Positions 35,598-44,772 are shown, counted from the stretch's first letter. The stretch is DNA of 64,000 nucleotides from Bacteroides sp. 51 (GCF_010500965.1 NZ_QVMI01000027.1:1-64000), one strand, 5' to 3'. The notes: generated from the letters alone by a model not told the origin. Program-made: numbers and translations.

Positions 35598-35638
35598 TTT
35601 ACGACAGGCTTATAGTCATTTTCTGACTAAATCGTAAA
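35598..35638. promoter_or_regulatory. Nested inverted repeat, candidate operator for the fimbrial locus
   Basis: The outer pair TTTACGA (35598-35604) / TCGTAAA (35632-35638) encloses the inner pair TAGTCA (35613-35618) / TGACTA (35624-35629). Both share the same centre. It lies between the divergent HTH regulator and fimbrillin promoters. Confidence 0.55.
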
Positions 35639-35699
35639 ACGCCAGAAACGCATAATCAATTATTGCCAATAACATGCAATCCGTTTGTCACTCTATGGC

Positions 35700-35730
35700 T
35701 TGACTCACCACGGTCGATTCAATAACTTTG
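35700..35730 (+). promoter_or_regulatory. Fimbrillin operon promoter
   Basis: TTG (35700-35702), 20 bases, TAACTTTG (35723-35730). An AAAAAGGAGA stretch precedes the ATG at 35769 and may act as a ribosome site. Confidence 0.7.
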
Positions 35731-35768
35731 CAAGTTCAAAACTATACTTAATTTAAAAAGGAGAATCA

Positions 35769-36893
35769 ATGAAAGTTTACCCTATCCTTGCTACAGCACT
35801 TGTAGCTATATTAATGTTTGTGTCATGCAGTAAACATGATTATGCGCCTGTTCATAACACGAATGAAAGCAAATCATTCTTCATTCAGATCGGGAAGCAC
35901 AATGTGACGAGCCGTGCCGAAGGCGCTGATATGTCCGACAAGACCGTCACTTTTTCGGACGGTTATCTCATCTTTACTTCGGGCGACGAGATCGGCCAGG
36001 TAATTAAAATTGTAAGCACCACAGCCGGAGACGGTGAGGTTACGGTATCCGACCTGAAAACCGGAGCCATAATCGAAGGCATCCCGGCCAGTACAAAAAA
36101 TGTATATCTTTACGGAAACCTTGGCTCCTCTATTTCGGGTATCGCTTCCGTAGCGCGAAAAGGCGGTAGCCTGGCCAGTATAGAAGCACTTACATGGACC
36201 TTGAGCGACATTCAGAACGCCGCCAACGATGTGGCTAAAGTTCCCGTTTACGGAAAAGGTGACGTAGTTCCCGGTGTATCCAACCCCGATAGGCTCGAAT
36301 CTAAATTTGACGTAGCCCCTATCGGATGCCGTTTGCAGATTGGTGAAATCAGTTGTTCGGACAGTCGCGTCAGCAAACTCACATTAGCCGGTATCTACAT
36401 CAACAGTTTCTATCACAGTATGGATGCAGGTTTTACATTAACTCCCGGCGATTTGGTCGATAAGGGTATTAACAAGTCTAAATATCCGGCCGGTGGGTAT
36501 ACAGACTACCCCACCATGAGCGACATCCTTACCCCTGTAGACCTCAAAGCCGGGGCGGCCACTCCCGCAACAACCGATAACTATTGGGCTTACAACTTCC
36601 TACCCACCTCAATGCCGCATATCGTATTACATTTCACTAGCCTGGAAGTCGGTGGGCAGGAATCGCCTACAGATAAGTATGCTACTGTGGCCCAATACAG
36701 TACCTCATCGTCTGGTGGCGCGGGCAACCAGTTCAGTACTGCCAAGTCTGGAAATGTATATACCCTAAACATCGACATCTCAGATTACGAAAAGCAGGTT
36801 ACCGATCTTCCCGAATCGGGCAGTACGGTTATGGGATACGTCGAAATCAAGATCATCGACTGGAAAGCAAATACCCTTTATCCGGAGTGGTAA
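35769..36893 (+). CDS. Fimbrillin family lipoprotein
   Basis: A 374-residue lipoprotein: signal peptide with lipobox ending MFVSC (Cys20). The stretch SRAEGADMSDKTVTFSDGYL is like the N-terminal part of Bacteroidales FimA/Mfa-type fimbrillins. These are exported as lipoproteins, cut by an Arg-specific protease and polymerised by strand exchange. A candidate Arg cleavage point is TSRAEG (about residue 44). It is the first gene of a two-gene operon, 20 bases before the next gene. Structural stalk subunit is the likeliest role. Confidence 0.75.
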   Translation: MKVYPILATALVAILMFVSCSKHDYAPVHNTNESKSFFIQIGKHNVTSRAEGADMSDKTVTFSDGYLIFTSGDEIGQVIKIVSTTAGDGEVTVSDLKTGAIIEGIPASTKNVYLYGNLGSSISGIASVARKGGSLASIEALTWTLSDIQNAANDVAKVPVYGKGDVVPGVSNPDRLESKFDVAPIGCRLQIGEISCSDSRVSKLTLAGIYINSFYHSMDAGFTLTPGDLVDKGINKSKYPAGGYTDYPTMSDILTPVDLKAGAATPATTDNYWAYNFLPTSMPHIVLHFTSLEVGGQESPTDKYATVAQYSTSSSGGAGNQFSTAKSGNVYTLNIDISDYEKQVTDLPESGSTVMGYVEIKIIDWKANTLYPEW

Positions 36894-36913
36894 TATTTAC
36901 GATATAATATAGA

Positions 36914-39751
36914 ATGATTGTCAGATTCATTATACCCAAAACCCTGTTTCTACTTACAGTAGTCATAGGGCTATGGTCATGCACAAACGAGGTTTTATCG
37001 GAAGCCGGTGGCGAACCGGCCAACGGTAATGCGCTTGTCAGACTGGATGTACGGATTTCCGGAAACACCGTTCCAGCATCACGCGCCTTGCACGCTCAGC
37101 ATGAAAACGAAGTATCAGGAATCGTTGTGTTTGCATTCGATAAAGGATCTGACAATCAATGGAATACCCACCTCAGACACGTAGGCAAATCAGTTGCACC
37201 CCCTCAGGGAACGGGTACCACCAAGCAGTTTACCGTCGAACTGCATTCAGGAGAATGGGACCTATGGGTATTGGCCAACTCCGAAGACATCATTCATACA
37301 ATGGAAGACGCTCTTGGCATGGACATTTACTCTAAAGGCTTCCTGGATCTTGGCTTCAACAAATCAGCTTTGCAAACTGCACTAATCCACATTTCAAGCG
37401 GCAAGTGGAATGTTAATCCCAATGATGCAAACTCGGCATATCGTATACCGATGTGGGGCATGTTAAATGCCGCTCGAATAGAAACATCATCGACCAGTAT
37501 CGTTAAAACCGTAAACCTATACCGGATGCTGGCCAAGATCGACGTTGAAGTACAACGCACCGAAGACCCCGAACACCCAACCATCTATCCAGGCATTCCG
37601 ATGGAGGAATTTGAACTTACCTACGTCAGCCTGCACAATTACAACAGGACGGGCCGGCTGATACCGGGTGTTACCGCTACTGATGGTAACTGGGCAGACG
37701 CCAACGGTGGGGCCGCATTTCGGGCTAGCCTTCCCGCAAATCCTAACGGAGTTTATGGCTGGCAACCCAACGAACGCCTCGAATGGAGCAGTGCAGATGA
37801 TTTTACCATTCCCAGCACAGCACTTAATGGCGTAATCTACACCGTCGAAGCCAGTAGCGGCACAGATAGCAACAACCGTCCATGCATCATCATCGGAGGA
37901 AAATATAATGCAAGCAGCGAAATCACTTATTACCGGGCAGATTTCCTCGACACAAACAGAGAACCCCTCGATCTGTTGCGCAACCACAGATATAAACTCC
38001 TCATCCGTAAAATCAGCGGTAAAGGTTCTTCGTCAGTAAAAGATGCCTACCAGACAGGGCCTACCAACCTGGAAGCCGAGGTGATTGAATGGAACGAAGG
38101 TGGATATCTGGAAGGAGTATGGAATGGCACACACGAGATCCGTTTTTCGGGTATAAAAGCACATTTCACACAGTTCGGCACCCCCAGCCAGCACGAAATC
38201 AAGATAAGAACCAACGTACCTACACTTACATTCGAGAATTTCACAGACTTTGCACCGGGTCAGGGTGATGGCATCTGGCAAACGCTGGCAGAGAATCATT
38301 GGTCGAACCGTCATTTCAGCCTGAAAGCAGAAAAGGTTGCTACGGTAGACAAGTACTCCGATTATATACTCACCATCACCGCAGCTCCAGTCATAACCGA
38401 CGATCCCGCCCGCCAAAGCACCTTTACCGTCAAAGGTTATATGCTTGAGGTAGAGATGACTATCTCTCAGGATAAATATTCCAAATACCAGTTGCAGACA
38501 TTTCCCAATCCAACCCTCCCGATATCAATAGACGGCACACGCCAACTCGTAAAAATTGAGGTAGCGAGCACACAACCGTATATGGTCGACTTTATGAACG
38601 CCCCAATGTTTCTGAATGTGTACGAAGATGCCGCTGGAACAAGGCCTGTCGCCGACTGCACCAACATCCCCGCAAGCGTCACCGAAATTTATATAGAAGT
38701 AGGCGCTTATCTTGAATTCCAAACCCGCCTGGGCGACTTCCTCATCCGGCACGTATCAACCGAAAGTACATCCGCAGTCCGCATGTACCGAATACTACAA
38801 ACCTCACCTCTCATCATGGCTGCACTCGAAGATGGCGGATACAGTGGAAACATATCTAAGCAAGGCGGCTCGGTGCTCCTCTTTGTTTACTCCAACTTGG
38901 TAGCATGGCGTCCGGAACTTACCATCGACGGCATGCTTTACGAGGGCGATCTGTCCAATTACTTCAGTATAGTAAATGGATTCCAGAGCCAATACGTAGT
39001 ATTCACAGCTCCCGGAATGCTGCAATCGGAGACGAATAGTAAAGTCTATTCCATTCAGTTCAAGGGTGTTGAAGCTGAGGTTGAAACCACCCCCGCTATC
39101 ATCATTACCCAGAAATCAATAAGCGGAACACCACCGGTAACCGGCGTTAAGGGTCCTGAGAACATTCTCGTTGTCAACGCCGAAGGAGAGCTCAATCTCG
39201 ATGGCGATGGATACATTGTTTATTTCAAATGGGGTTCGCTCGTTGGTATTCAGGGAAGTCCGGAACCATTCAACTCATCGCATATAGCTTGGGCTCCTGC
39301 CGAGTACAACATCAGTGCGATTGGCGACGATTGGAACAAAGTCCAATACGCTACCACCACCCAACTTCCGCCAACCATTCCGTCTACCGGGTTCGGCGAT
39401 CCTTGTACGCTTGCATCGAAAAACGGAGTTAAGGGTGGATGGATGATGCCAACAGCTGTGCCATGGTTTGATCCGTTGAACACGAATACCAGCGGTTGGG
39501 TGACACGTCAAATACAAGGCACCAGTGTAATGGGTAGATTGAACCAAAACGGAACGATGTTCTATCCCGCAGCTGGGAAACGCCTTTCCGAAGGAGTTTC
39601 CGAGAAAGACACGCACGGATACTACTGGATCAATGCATCCACCGGTCTTACCGTAGCTAATGCCATGTCCTTCAGCAGTTCAGGTTCGGATACCGGGCTA
39701 AACCGTGGGCGTGCCATCGGCTTCCCAATACGTTGCGTACAGAAAAAATGA
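36914..39751 (+). CDS. Large fimbrial lipoprotein (FimA-like N-terminus, probable tip subunit)
   Basis: A 945-residue lipoprotein (lipobox GLWSC, Cys23). The N-terminal 370 residues carry the fimbrillin pattern (VSGIVVFAFD, GEWDLWVLANSED, then YRMLAKIDVEVQRTEDPEHP and LDLLRNHRYKLLIRKISGKG). A repeated beta-rich middle follows. The C-terminal 180 residues, with GGWMMPTAVPWFDP, FYPAAGKRLSEG and a final GRAIGFPIRCVQ, resemble the C-terminal domain seen in accessory or tip fimbrillins. It is probably the tip or anchor partner of the preceding gene. Its stop directly abuts the stop of the convergent M64 gene. Confidence 0.72.
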   Translation: MIVRFIIPKTLFLLTVVIGLWSCTNEVLSEAGGEPANGNALVRLDVRISGNTVPASRALHAQHENEVSGIVVFAFDKGSDNQWNTHLRHVGKSVAPPQGTGTTKQFTVELHSGEWDLWVLANSEDIIHTMEDALGMDIYSKGFLDLGFNKSALQTALIHISSGKWNVNPNDANSAYRIPMWGMLNAARIETSSTSIVKTVNLYRMLAKIDVEVQRTEDPEHPTIYPGIPMEEFELTYVSLHNYNRTGRLIPGVTATDGNWADANGGAAFRASLPANPNGVYGWQPNERLEWSSADDFTIPSTALNGVIYTVEASSGTDSNNRPCIIIGGKYNASSEITYYRADFLDTNREPLDLLRNHRYKLLIRKISGKGSSSVKDAYQTGPTNLEAEVIEWNEGGYLEGVWNGTHEIRFSGIKAHFTQFGTPSQHEIKIRTNVPTLTFENFTDFAPGQGDGIWQTLAENHWSNRHFSLKAEKVATVDKYSDYILTITAAPVITDDPARQSTFTVKGYMLEVEMTISQDKYSKYQLQTFPNPTLPISIDGTRQLVKIEVASTQPYMVDFMNAPMFLNVYEDAAGTRPVADCTNIPASVTEIYIEVGAYLEFQTRLGDFLIRHVSTESTSAVRMYRILQTSPLIMAALEDGGYSGNISKQGGSVLLFVYSNLVAWRPELTIDGMLYEGDLSNYFSIVNGFQSQYVVFTAPGMLQSETNSKVYSIQFKGVEAEVETTPAIIITQKSISGTPPVTGVKGPENILVVNAEGELNLDGDGYIVYFKWGSLVGIQGSPEPFNSSHIAWAPAEYNISAIGDDWNKVQYATTTQLPPTIPSTGFGDPCTLASKNGVKGGWMMPTAVPWFDPLNTNTSGWVTRQIQGTSVMGRLNQNGTMFYPAAGKRLSEGVSEKDTHGYYWINASTGLTVANAMSFSSSGSDTGLNRGRAIGFPIRCVQKK

Positions 39752-41332
39752 TTAATGCTTCCTCATCAAAACCGGAGGCGCAAGAGGTGCCCTGTCAGCT
39801 ACACTCCTACTGAGCGTGGCAGGGTAGTCTGTTTTATCTTTTGCGTAAAACTCGTCACGATTAAACCCTTTGCCGTTAATCGTCATGATGCGTCTGACAA
39901 TAGCTTCGCGCGAAGGCGCATTGAAATACAGTAGAGTTTCTTTATCCATACCACTCTTTTCTTCTGGCCGCCATATACCTCGTGCATAACTATCTGCACC
40001 TTCGTATAGCCCTACCTTCTCATAACCGTTTTGGGTAAAATAGTGCTTCCAATGAACCGCGTTTCTATCATCGGTTAATGACAAGTTAGCTCCAAACGCC
40101 CAGGGATCTCCCTGTCTATATTCTTCTAGCTTAGCAGCTTGGGGACTAGGATAACTAGCAGCGTAGTAGGTATATTCGTCATATAGTTTACCAAAAGCAT
40201 GCCCGCCGGCTTCATGGAAAACAATGCCGGAAAAAGAGTCTCCAACAGGACACATGGCAATGGATTCACCTGTATTCCACATATAAGCAGTTCCGGCACG
40301 AACATCCAGGTTGATAATCACAATAATAGTTGTATTGGGCAGGTCTTTTTCCGTAATGCCGGGAATCTTCCTGGTATAATCAAATACTGTTTCATAATCA
40401 CAATTAATACCCGTGCTCTCCCCTCCTTCTAAAATAGAGTTAAAGACTGTATTTTTAACTTGCCTTCTGACAGATTCATTGACAAAGTTCTTTTCCACAG
40501 TAGCTCCTCTTTCTTCAGAATAAGCAACAACCTTATATATACTAAAATAATCTTTATAGGTCGGATAAGGCTCTACACTAAAAAAAGCATCAACGGCTTT
40601 ATCCACTTCCTTGTCGAAGGCTCCGCCGGGCATATAATCTTCGTCAATAAAGCCATCACCCAGAATAACCAGATTCACAGGAACTGTCACATCTGTTGCA
40701 GAGAATCTCTGATATTCCATAACTTCTCCGTCAAGATATACCTTATCACTTTGCTGGCTGACTACCAGTTCGGTTTTCAGGTTAGAGATATTAAATACGA
40801 TGGCTTTCTTGCTTCTTAATACGTCTTCCGTGTAGGGAGCGGGAGTAAAGGTAACCACCCCATTATCTACTCCGGTAGTCTTATCCGGCACACACCATTC
40901 CGCTCCTTCGGGAATAGTTATCTCCCATTGGCCATTTGCGGTAACCGTCAATTGTTGAGGAGTACCTTTAACATCAAACACCATTTCACCAACACTTAAA
41001 GAAAGGCCGATGGGTTTTTGCGTAATGGTCATTGTTCTTATCATCTCTGTTCCGGAAGAAAGATGCAATTCGGTAGTCCGATCTTCACCCGTGTCATTTC
41101 CACCAGCTTTAATGGTTATAACAGCATCCCCTTTACCATAGGTCTGGCTTATACTCACCCATGGATCATCAACTTCCAGCACCCAGTTTAAATCGGAAGA
41201 GATCGTGAACTCGGCTTCACCTCCGCCCAATGGAAACTCAACGCTTTCTACAGATAGTGATAAGCTATATTCTTTTTCGCAAGAGAAAAGAACAAATCCT
41301 AAAACGAGAATCAGAACAATCTTAGATTTCAT
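39752..41332 (-). CDS. M64-family (IgA peptidase-type) lipoprotein with two BACON domains
   Basis: A 526-residue surface or periplasmic lipoprotein (lipobox VLFSC, Cys18). Two BACON domains follow (about 23-105, ending MTITQKP; and 110-195, ending ELVVSQQS); these usually bind glycan or mucin. The M64 peptidase domain starts about 205 (VPVNLVILGDGFIDEDYMPG). Its zinc site is HEAGGHAFGKLYDEY (H373, E374, H378, D385). The spacing is HExxxH rather than HExxH. The family includes IgA proteases; the substrate here is unknown. Confidence 0.85.
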   Translation of the reverse strand: MKSKIVLILVLGFVLFSCEKEYSLSLSVESVEFPLGGGEAEFTISSDLNWVLEVDDPWVSISQTYGKGDAVITIKAGGNDTGEDRTTELHLSSGTEMIRTMTITQKPIGLSLSVGEMVFDVKGTPQQLTVTANGQWEITIPEGAEWCVPDKTTGVDNGVVTFTPAPYTEDVLRSKKAIVFNISNLKTELVVSQQSDKVYLDGEVMEYQRFSATDVTVPVNLVILGDGFIDEDYMPGGAFDKEVDKAVDAFFSVEPYPTYKDYFSIYKVVAYSEERGATVEKNFVNESVRRQVKNTVFNSILEGGESTGINCDYETVFDYTRKIPGITEKDLPNTTIIVIINLDVRAGTAYMWNTGESIAMCPVGDSFSGIVFHEAGGHAFGKLYDEYTYYAASYPSPQAAKLEEYRQGDPWAFGANLSLTDDRNAVHWKHYFTQNGYEKVGLYEGADSYARGIWRPEEKSGMDKETLLYFNAPSREAIVRRIMTINGKGFNRDEFYAKDKTDYPATLSRSVADRAPLAPPVLMRKH

Positions 41333-41395
41333 AATAAGGTATTTAGAGAGGATAAAGATAAGAACATGCTAATTAAATTGAAAACAAAACGCAAT

Positions 41396-41854
41396 CTATT
41401 CTGCGTCGAAATCAAAATCAAAGTCAAAATCATCCATAAACTCAGGACCTACAAAATCATCCAGATCCCGGCGATCTTTCTTTGTAGGACGTCCCATACC
41501 ACGGGCACGATCAACAAAACCACTAATTTTATTCAGTTCCAGCAGTTCGTATTGATCGGGAGTAGTCACGTTTTCCATGACTTCCGACACCAACTTAGCC
41601 CCCACCCTTTTCTCTATCGCTTGCAACACCTTAAACGAATAAGTAATAGGTGGTTTCTTCACTTGAATCACCTCTCCAACTTTTATCATACGTGAAGCTT
41701 TTACCTGAGATCCGTTAATCATTACACGCCCTTTCTTACATGCCTCGGCAGCGATTGTACGCGTTTTAAAAATACGTGCAGCCCACAACCACTTATCGCA
41801 GCGAGCACAGCGGCAGCCAGGGGCTGCTCCCAAGTCTCCTTTTGTCTCTCCCAT
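41396..41854 (-). CDS. S4-domain RNA-binding protein (Hsp15/HslR-like)
   Basis: A 152-residue protein. The S4 domain is DKWLWAARIFKTRTIAAEAC, KKGRVMINGSQVKASRMIKV, GEVIQVKKPP, typical of Hsp15, which binds stalled 50S subunits. An unusual Cys-rich leader (APGCRCARC) precedes it where Hsp15 normally starts almost directly with the S4 domain. The C-terminus is strongly acidic (DDFDFDFDFDAE). It is third in an operon with rplY and pth, with a heptad tract in the 22-base gap. Confidence 0.85.
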   Translation of the reverse strand: MGETKGDLGAAPGCRCARCDKWLWAARIFKTRTIAAEACKKGRVMINGSQVKASRMIKVGEVIQVKKPPITYSFKVLQAIEKRVGAKLVSEVMENVTTPDQYELLELNKISGFVDRARGMGRPTKKDRRDLDDFVGPEFMDDFDFDFDFDAE

Positions 41855-41860
41855 AAACCT

Positions 41861-41881
41861 TACTACTAACTACTAGCTACT
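41861..41881. repeat. 7-bp unit tract between pth and the S4 gene
   Basis: TACTACT, AACTACT and AGCTACT in register, filling the 22-base spacer and including the pth stop (minus strand). Confidence 0.8.
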
Positions 41882-42440
41882 TTTTATTAAATTGATTCAT
41901 TGTAATATCAATCCCCGCCAGACAGAAACTTTTTATAATTTCTCCTGCGGTTTTCAGGCGTTCATCTATGGTTTCCCAATCCTTTTCATCAAAAGGACTA
42001 AGGACATAATCAACCTGCCCACCACGTGGGAAGTTGTTGCCGATACCAAATTTCAGACGGGCATAATTCTCCGTCCCCAGTGTTAAAGCGATATGTCTTA
42101 AACCGTTATGCCCGGCATCACTACCTTTACCCTTCAAGCGAAGAGTTCCGAAAGGAAGAGCCAGGTCATCGACTATCACTAATACGTTTTCCAAAGGAAT
42201 CTTCTCCTGTTGCATATAATAGCGAACAGCAAATCCACTCAGATTCATAAACGTAGAGGGTTTCAGCAAGAATAATTGCCGTCCTTTTAACGGAAGCCTG
42301 GTGATAGCACCGTATCGCTTATCGCTAAAAACAATATTGGACGCCTTTGCAAGGGCGTCCAATACCATAAATCCTATATTGTGACGGGTATTATGGTATT
42401 CATCACCAATATTGCCCAGTCCTACAATCAAGTATTTCAT
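41877..42440 (-). CDS. pth: Peptidyl-tRNA hydrolase
   Basis: A 187-residue enzyme that frees tRNA from peptidyl-tRNA dropped by ribosomes. Signatures are [20 protein letters not shown] (catalytic His20), [30 protein letters not shown] and [12 protein letters not shown]. Normal length. Second gene of rplY-pth-S4. Confidence 0.97.
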   Translation of the reverse strand: MKYLIVGLGNIGDEYHNTRHNIGFMVLDALAKASNIVFSDKRYGAITRLPLKGRQLFLLKPSTFMNLSGFAVRYYMQQEKIPLENVLVIVDDLALPFGTLRLKGKGSDAGHNGLRHIALTLGTENYARLKFGIGNNFPRGGQVDYVLSPFDEKDWETIDERLKTAGEIIKSFCLAGIDITMNQFNKK

Positions 42441-42445
42441 ATTTC

Positions 42446-42473
42446 AGTAGTTAGTTACTAACTTCTAGCTACT
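42446..42473. repeat. 7-bp unit tract between rplY and pth
   Basis: AGTAGTT, AGTTACT, AACTTCT and AGCTACT in register. The first two units are roughly complementary to the last two, so a short hairpin can form in the mRNA. Confidence 0.8.
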
Positions 42474-42476
42474 AAT

Positions 42477-43064
42477 TTATTTTCCTTTTGCAGCGAGACC
42501 TCTTGCAGCACGTGTCAACTTAACAGCACATACTACGTTATCTTTTGAATTCAATAACTCAAGGTTGTCATAAGAAAGTTCGCCTACCTGAATGGTTTTA
42601 CCAAGTCCCAGATGCGAAACATTCACTACCAATTTTTCAGGAACTTTATCATAAAGGGCTTTCACTTTCAACTTACGCATCTGCAATGTCATCTTACCCC
42701 CTGCTTTAACCCCTTCTGCAAGTCCTTCCAGTTGTACAGGCACTTCCATTACGATAGGTTTACTGTCAATAACTTCAAGGAAATCTACGTGAAGAATGGT
42801 ATCTTTAACCGGATGGAATTGGATATCTTTCAAAATAGCTTTTACTTTCTTTCCATCAACATCCAGATTTACCAAATAGATACTTGGAGTATATACCAGA
42901 TTACGTAACATATCATTTGTTACAGTGAAGTGAAGATTTTCACCACCTCCGTAAAGTACACATGGCACACCATTGTTTTTACGAATTTCTTTCAATGCTT
43001 TGGCTTGTTCCGAAGAACGGGCTGCAATTTCTCTTGCAGTTCCTTTAATTTCAATTGATTTCAT
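42477..43064 (-). CDS. rplY: Ribosomal protein L25 (Ctc form)
   Basis: A 195-residue L25/general-stress Ctc protein that binds 5S rRNA. The N-terminal L25 domain (GTAREIAARSSEQAKALKEI, VPCVLYGGGENLHF) is followed by the TL5 C-terminal domain (VEVIDSKPIVMEVPVQLEG type, about 90-180). First gene of the rplY-pth-S4 operon, from a perfect consensus promoter. The 94-base leader contains the direct repeat CACACGATGC at 43115-43124 and 43135-43144. Confidence 0.95.
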   Translation of the reverse strand: MKSIEIKGTAREIAARSSEQAKALKEIRKNNGVPCVLYGGGENLHFTVTNDMLRNLVYTPSIYLVNLDVDGKKVKAILKDIQFHPVKDTILHVDFLEVIDSKPIVMEVPVQLEGLAEGVKAGGKMTLQMRKLKVKALYDKVPEKLVVNVSHLGLGKTIQVGELSYDNLELLNSKDNVVCAVKLTRAARGLAAKGK

Positions 43065-43158
43065 TTTTTAATTGTGTTACTCTAAATTAAGTTTAATTTT
43101 GCTTAATTCACCATCACACGATGCGGTCTTCTCCCACACGATGCTGCAAAAAGCGGTG

Positions 43159-43189
43159 CAAAAGTACACTTTCTTTTTGAATTATCAAA
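43159..43189 (-). promoter_or_regulatory. rplY promoter
   Basis: On the minus strand: TTTG (43186-43189), 19 bases, TACTTTTG (43159-43166). Full match to the Bacteroidetes consensus. Confidence 0.88.
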
Positions 43190-43198
43190 AAAAACAGC

Positions 43199-43609
43199 TT
43201 ATTCAAAATCAATATCAATCTTGATCTCTCCATTCATAACTTCGGCTTTCATATCTTCGGCAAGTGCTATTTCGGAGATATCGGACCTGTTTCCTCTTTC
43301 AAAATACCCCAATCCCATGGGTTCTTTCTGGTTCTCATTAATAAAAGCAATGGTCTCCAATAGTCCGCCAACGAACTTTTCAAAGTCCTCCTTATATAAA
43401 AAGATTTTATGCTTCTCAAAATTAATCTGAGTTGTATCTCCTTCACCTGAAACCACCTTCTTGCTTTCCGTTATGGCTAGAAAAAGCTCGTCTTTTCGAT
43501 TCTTCTTTACATCCAGATAGTAAATGCGTTTTCCGGCTTTAACGGACTTCGAAAATACAATTTCTTTATCATTTGCATCCATACCGTTCTTCTTCTTGAA
43601 ATCTTCCAT
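43199..43609 (-). CDS. DUF3276 / PUR-alpha-like nucleic-acid-binding protein
   Basis: A 136-residue protein of the DUF3276 family, a bacterial PUR domain expected to bind single-stranded DNA or RNA: FSKSVKAGKRIYYLDVKKNR, ITESKKVVSGEG, NFEKHKIFLYKEDFEKFVGG. The acidic end reads EIKIDIDFE. An upstream ATG at 43639 lies inside the -7 box, so the start is 43609 (MEDFKKKNG). It is convergent with nothing and sits just upstream of the rplY promoter. Confidence 0.85.
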   Translation of the reverse strand: MEDFKKKNGMDANDKEIVFSKSVKAGKRIYYLDVKKNRKDELFLAITESKKVVSGEGDTTQINFEKHKIFLYKEDFEKFVGGLLETIAFINENQKEPMGLGYFERGNRSDISEIALAEDMKAEVMNGEIKIDIDFE

Positions 43610-43636
43610 ATTGTTCGGTCTGTTTTGTAATGGCCT

Positions 43637-43667
43637 CAAAATTGCTTATTTTTTTTAAACTGTCAAA
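43637..43667 (-). promoter_or_regulatory. Promoter of the DUF3276 gene
   Basis: On the minus strand: TTTG (43664-43667), 19 bases, CAATTTTG (43637-43644, one mismatch). It decides the start at 43609. Confidence 0.7.
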
Positions 43668-43714
43668 AGAAAAAGAGAAGAGAATGAATTTAGTACATTA
43701 AAAAATGTGATTTA

Positions 43715-43747
43715 TTTGCAAATAGTCAATTAAAATATCTACTTTTG
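43715..43747 (+). promoter_or_regulatory. nusB operon promoter
   Basis: TTTG (43715-43718), 21 bases, TACTTTTG (43740-43747), 31 bases before the ATG. Confidence 0.7.
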
Positions 43748-43778
43748 CAAATTGACATAACAGTTTTTATTCAGAATT

Positions 43779-44705
43779 ATGATTAACAGAGTTCTTATTC
43801 GTCTCAAGATTATACAGATTGTATATGCTTACTATCAGAATGGAAGTAAAAATTTAGACTCAGCGGAGAAAGAATTATTCTTCAGTCTTTCAAAAGCTTA
43901 CGATTTATACAACTACCTCCTGATGTTGATAATTGCGTTGACGAACTATGCACAAAAGCGTATTGATGCGGCCAAAGCTAAACTATCTCCTTCCACAGAA
44001 GATTTGTATCCTAACATGAAGTTCGTGGAGAACAAATTCGCCGCACAACTATCTATCAATATACAGTTGAACGAGTTTATAACCAACCAGAAAAAAACGT
44101 GGGATAACAATCAAGACTTCATCAAAGAATTATACGATAAAATCATCACTTCCGATATATATAAGGAGTATATGACTTCTAGTGAAACTTCTTATGATAC
44201 GGACAGAGAGTTGTGGAGAAAACTTTATAAGACATTTATCTTCAACAATGATTCGCTGGATCAATTACTTGAAGAACAAAGTCTATACTGGAATGATGAC
44301 AAAGAAATCGTTGATACATTCGTACTGAAAACCATCAAGCGTTTTGATGAGAGCCAGGGAGCAAATCAGGACCTTTTGCCTGAATTTAAAGATGAAGAGG
44401 ACAAAGAGTTTGCCCGCCGGTTATTCCGTCGTACTATTCTTAATGAAGAATATTATCGTCACCTCATCAGCGAGAACGTTAAGAACTGGAACATAGACCG
44501 TGTAGCATTTATGGATGTAATCATCATGCAATGTGCACTGGCCGAGGTTCTGAGTTTTCCTAACATTCCGGTTAGCGTATCGCTCAACGAATATGTTGAA
44601 ATAGCCAAATTATACAGTACACCTAAAAGCGGTAGCTTCATCAATGGTACACTGGATGGAATAGTCAATCATCTGAAAAAAGATGGAAAGCTAACAAAGA
44701 ACTAG
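43779..44705 (+). CDS. nusB: Transcription antitermination factor NusB
   Basis: A 308-residue NusB. The C-terminal 130 residues hold the RNA-binding NusB domain (EFARRLFRRTILNEEYYRHL, VAFMDVIIMQCALAEVLSFP, SVSLNEYVEIAKLYSTPKSG). The long N-terminal extension is normal for Bacteroidetes. It works with NusE in rRNA antitermination. First gene of nusB-yajC-ybbR-coaE. A GCGGCAAGG palindrome begins on its stop codon. Confidence 0.93.
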   Translation: MINRVLIRLKIIQIVYAYYQNGSKNLDSAEKELFFSLSKAYDLYNYLLMLIIALTNYAQKRIDAAKAKLSPSTEDLYPNMKFVENKFAAQLSINIQLNEFITNQKKTWDNNQDFIKELYDKIITSDIYKEYMTSSETSYDTDRELWRKLYKTFIFNNDSLDQLLEEQSLYWNDDKEIVDTFVLKTIKRFDESQGANQDLLPEFKDEEDKEFARRLFRRTILNEEYYRHLISENVKNWNIDRVAFMDVIIMQCALAEVLSFPNIPVSVSLNEYVEIAKLYSTPKSGSFINGTLDGIVNHLKKDGKLTKN

Positions 44706-44729
44706 CGGCAAGGTGCCGCTGCCAGATTT
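44705..44729. repeat. GCGGCAAGG-type palindrome, copy 4
   Basis: GCGGCAAGGTGCCGC followed by TGCCAGATTT, starting on the last base of the nusB stop codon exactly as copy 3 does at trpB2. Confidence 0.8.
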
Positions 44730-44772
44730 AAGCAGACTATAAACTAAAAATCAAAATTTAATTTTTTTAATT

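Noticed and set aside
39752-41332. M64 gene as part of the fimbrial operon
   Set aside because: It is on the opposite strand and converges on the fimbrial genes, so it cannot be co-transcribed.
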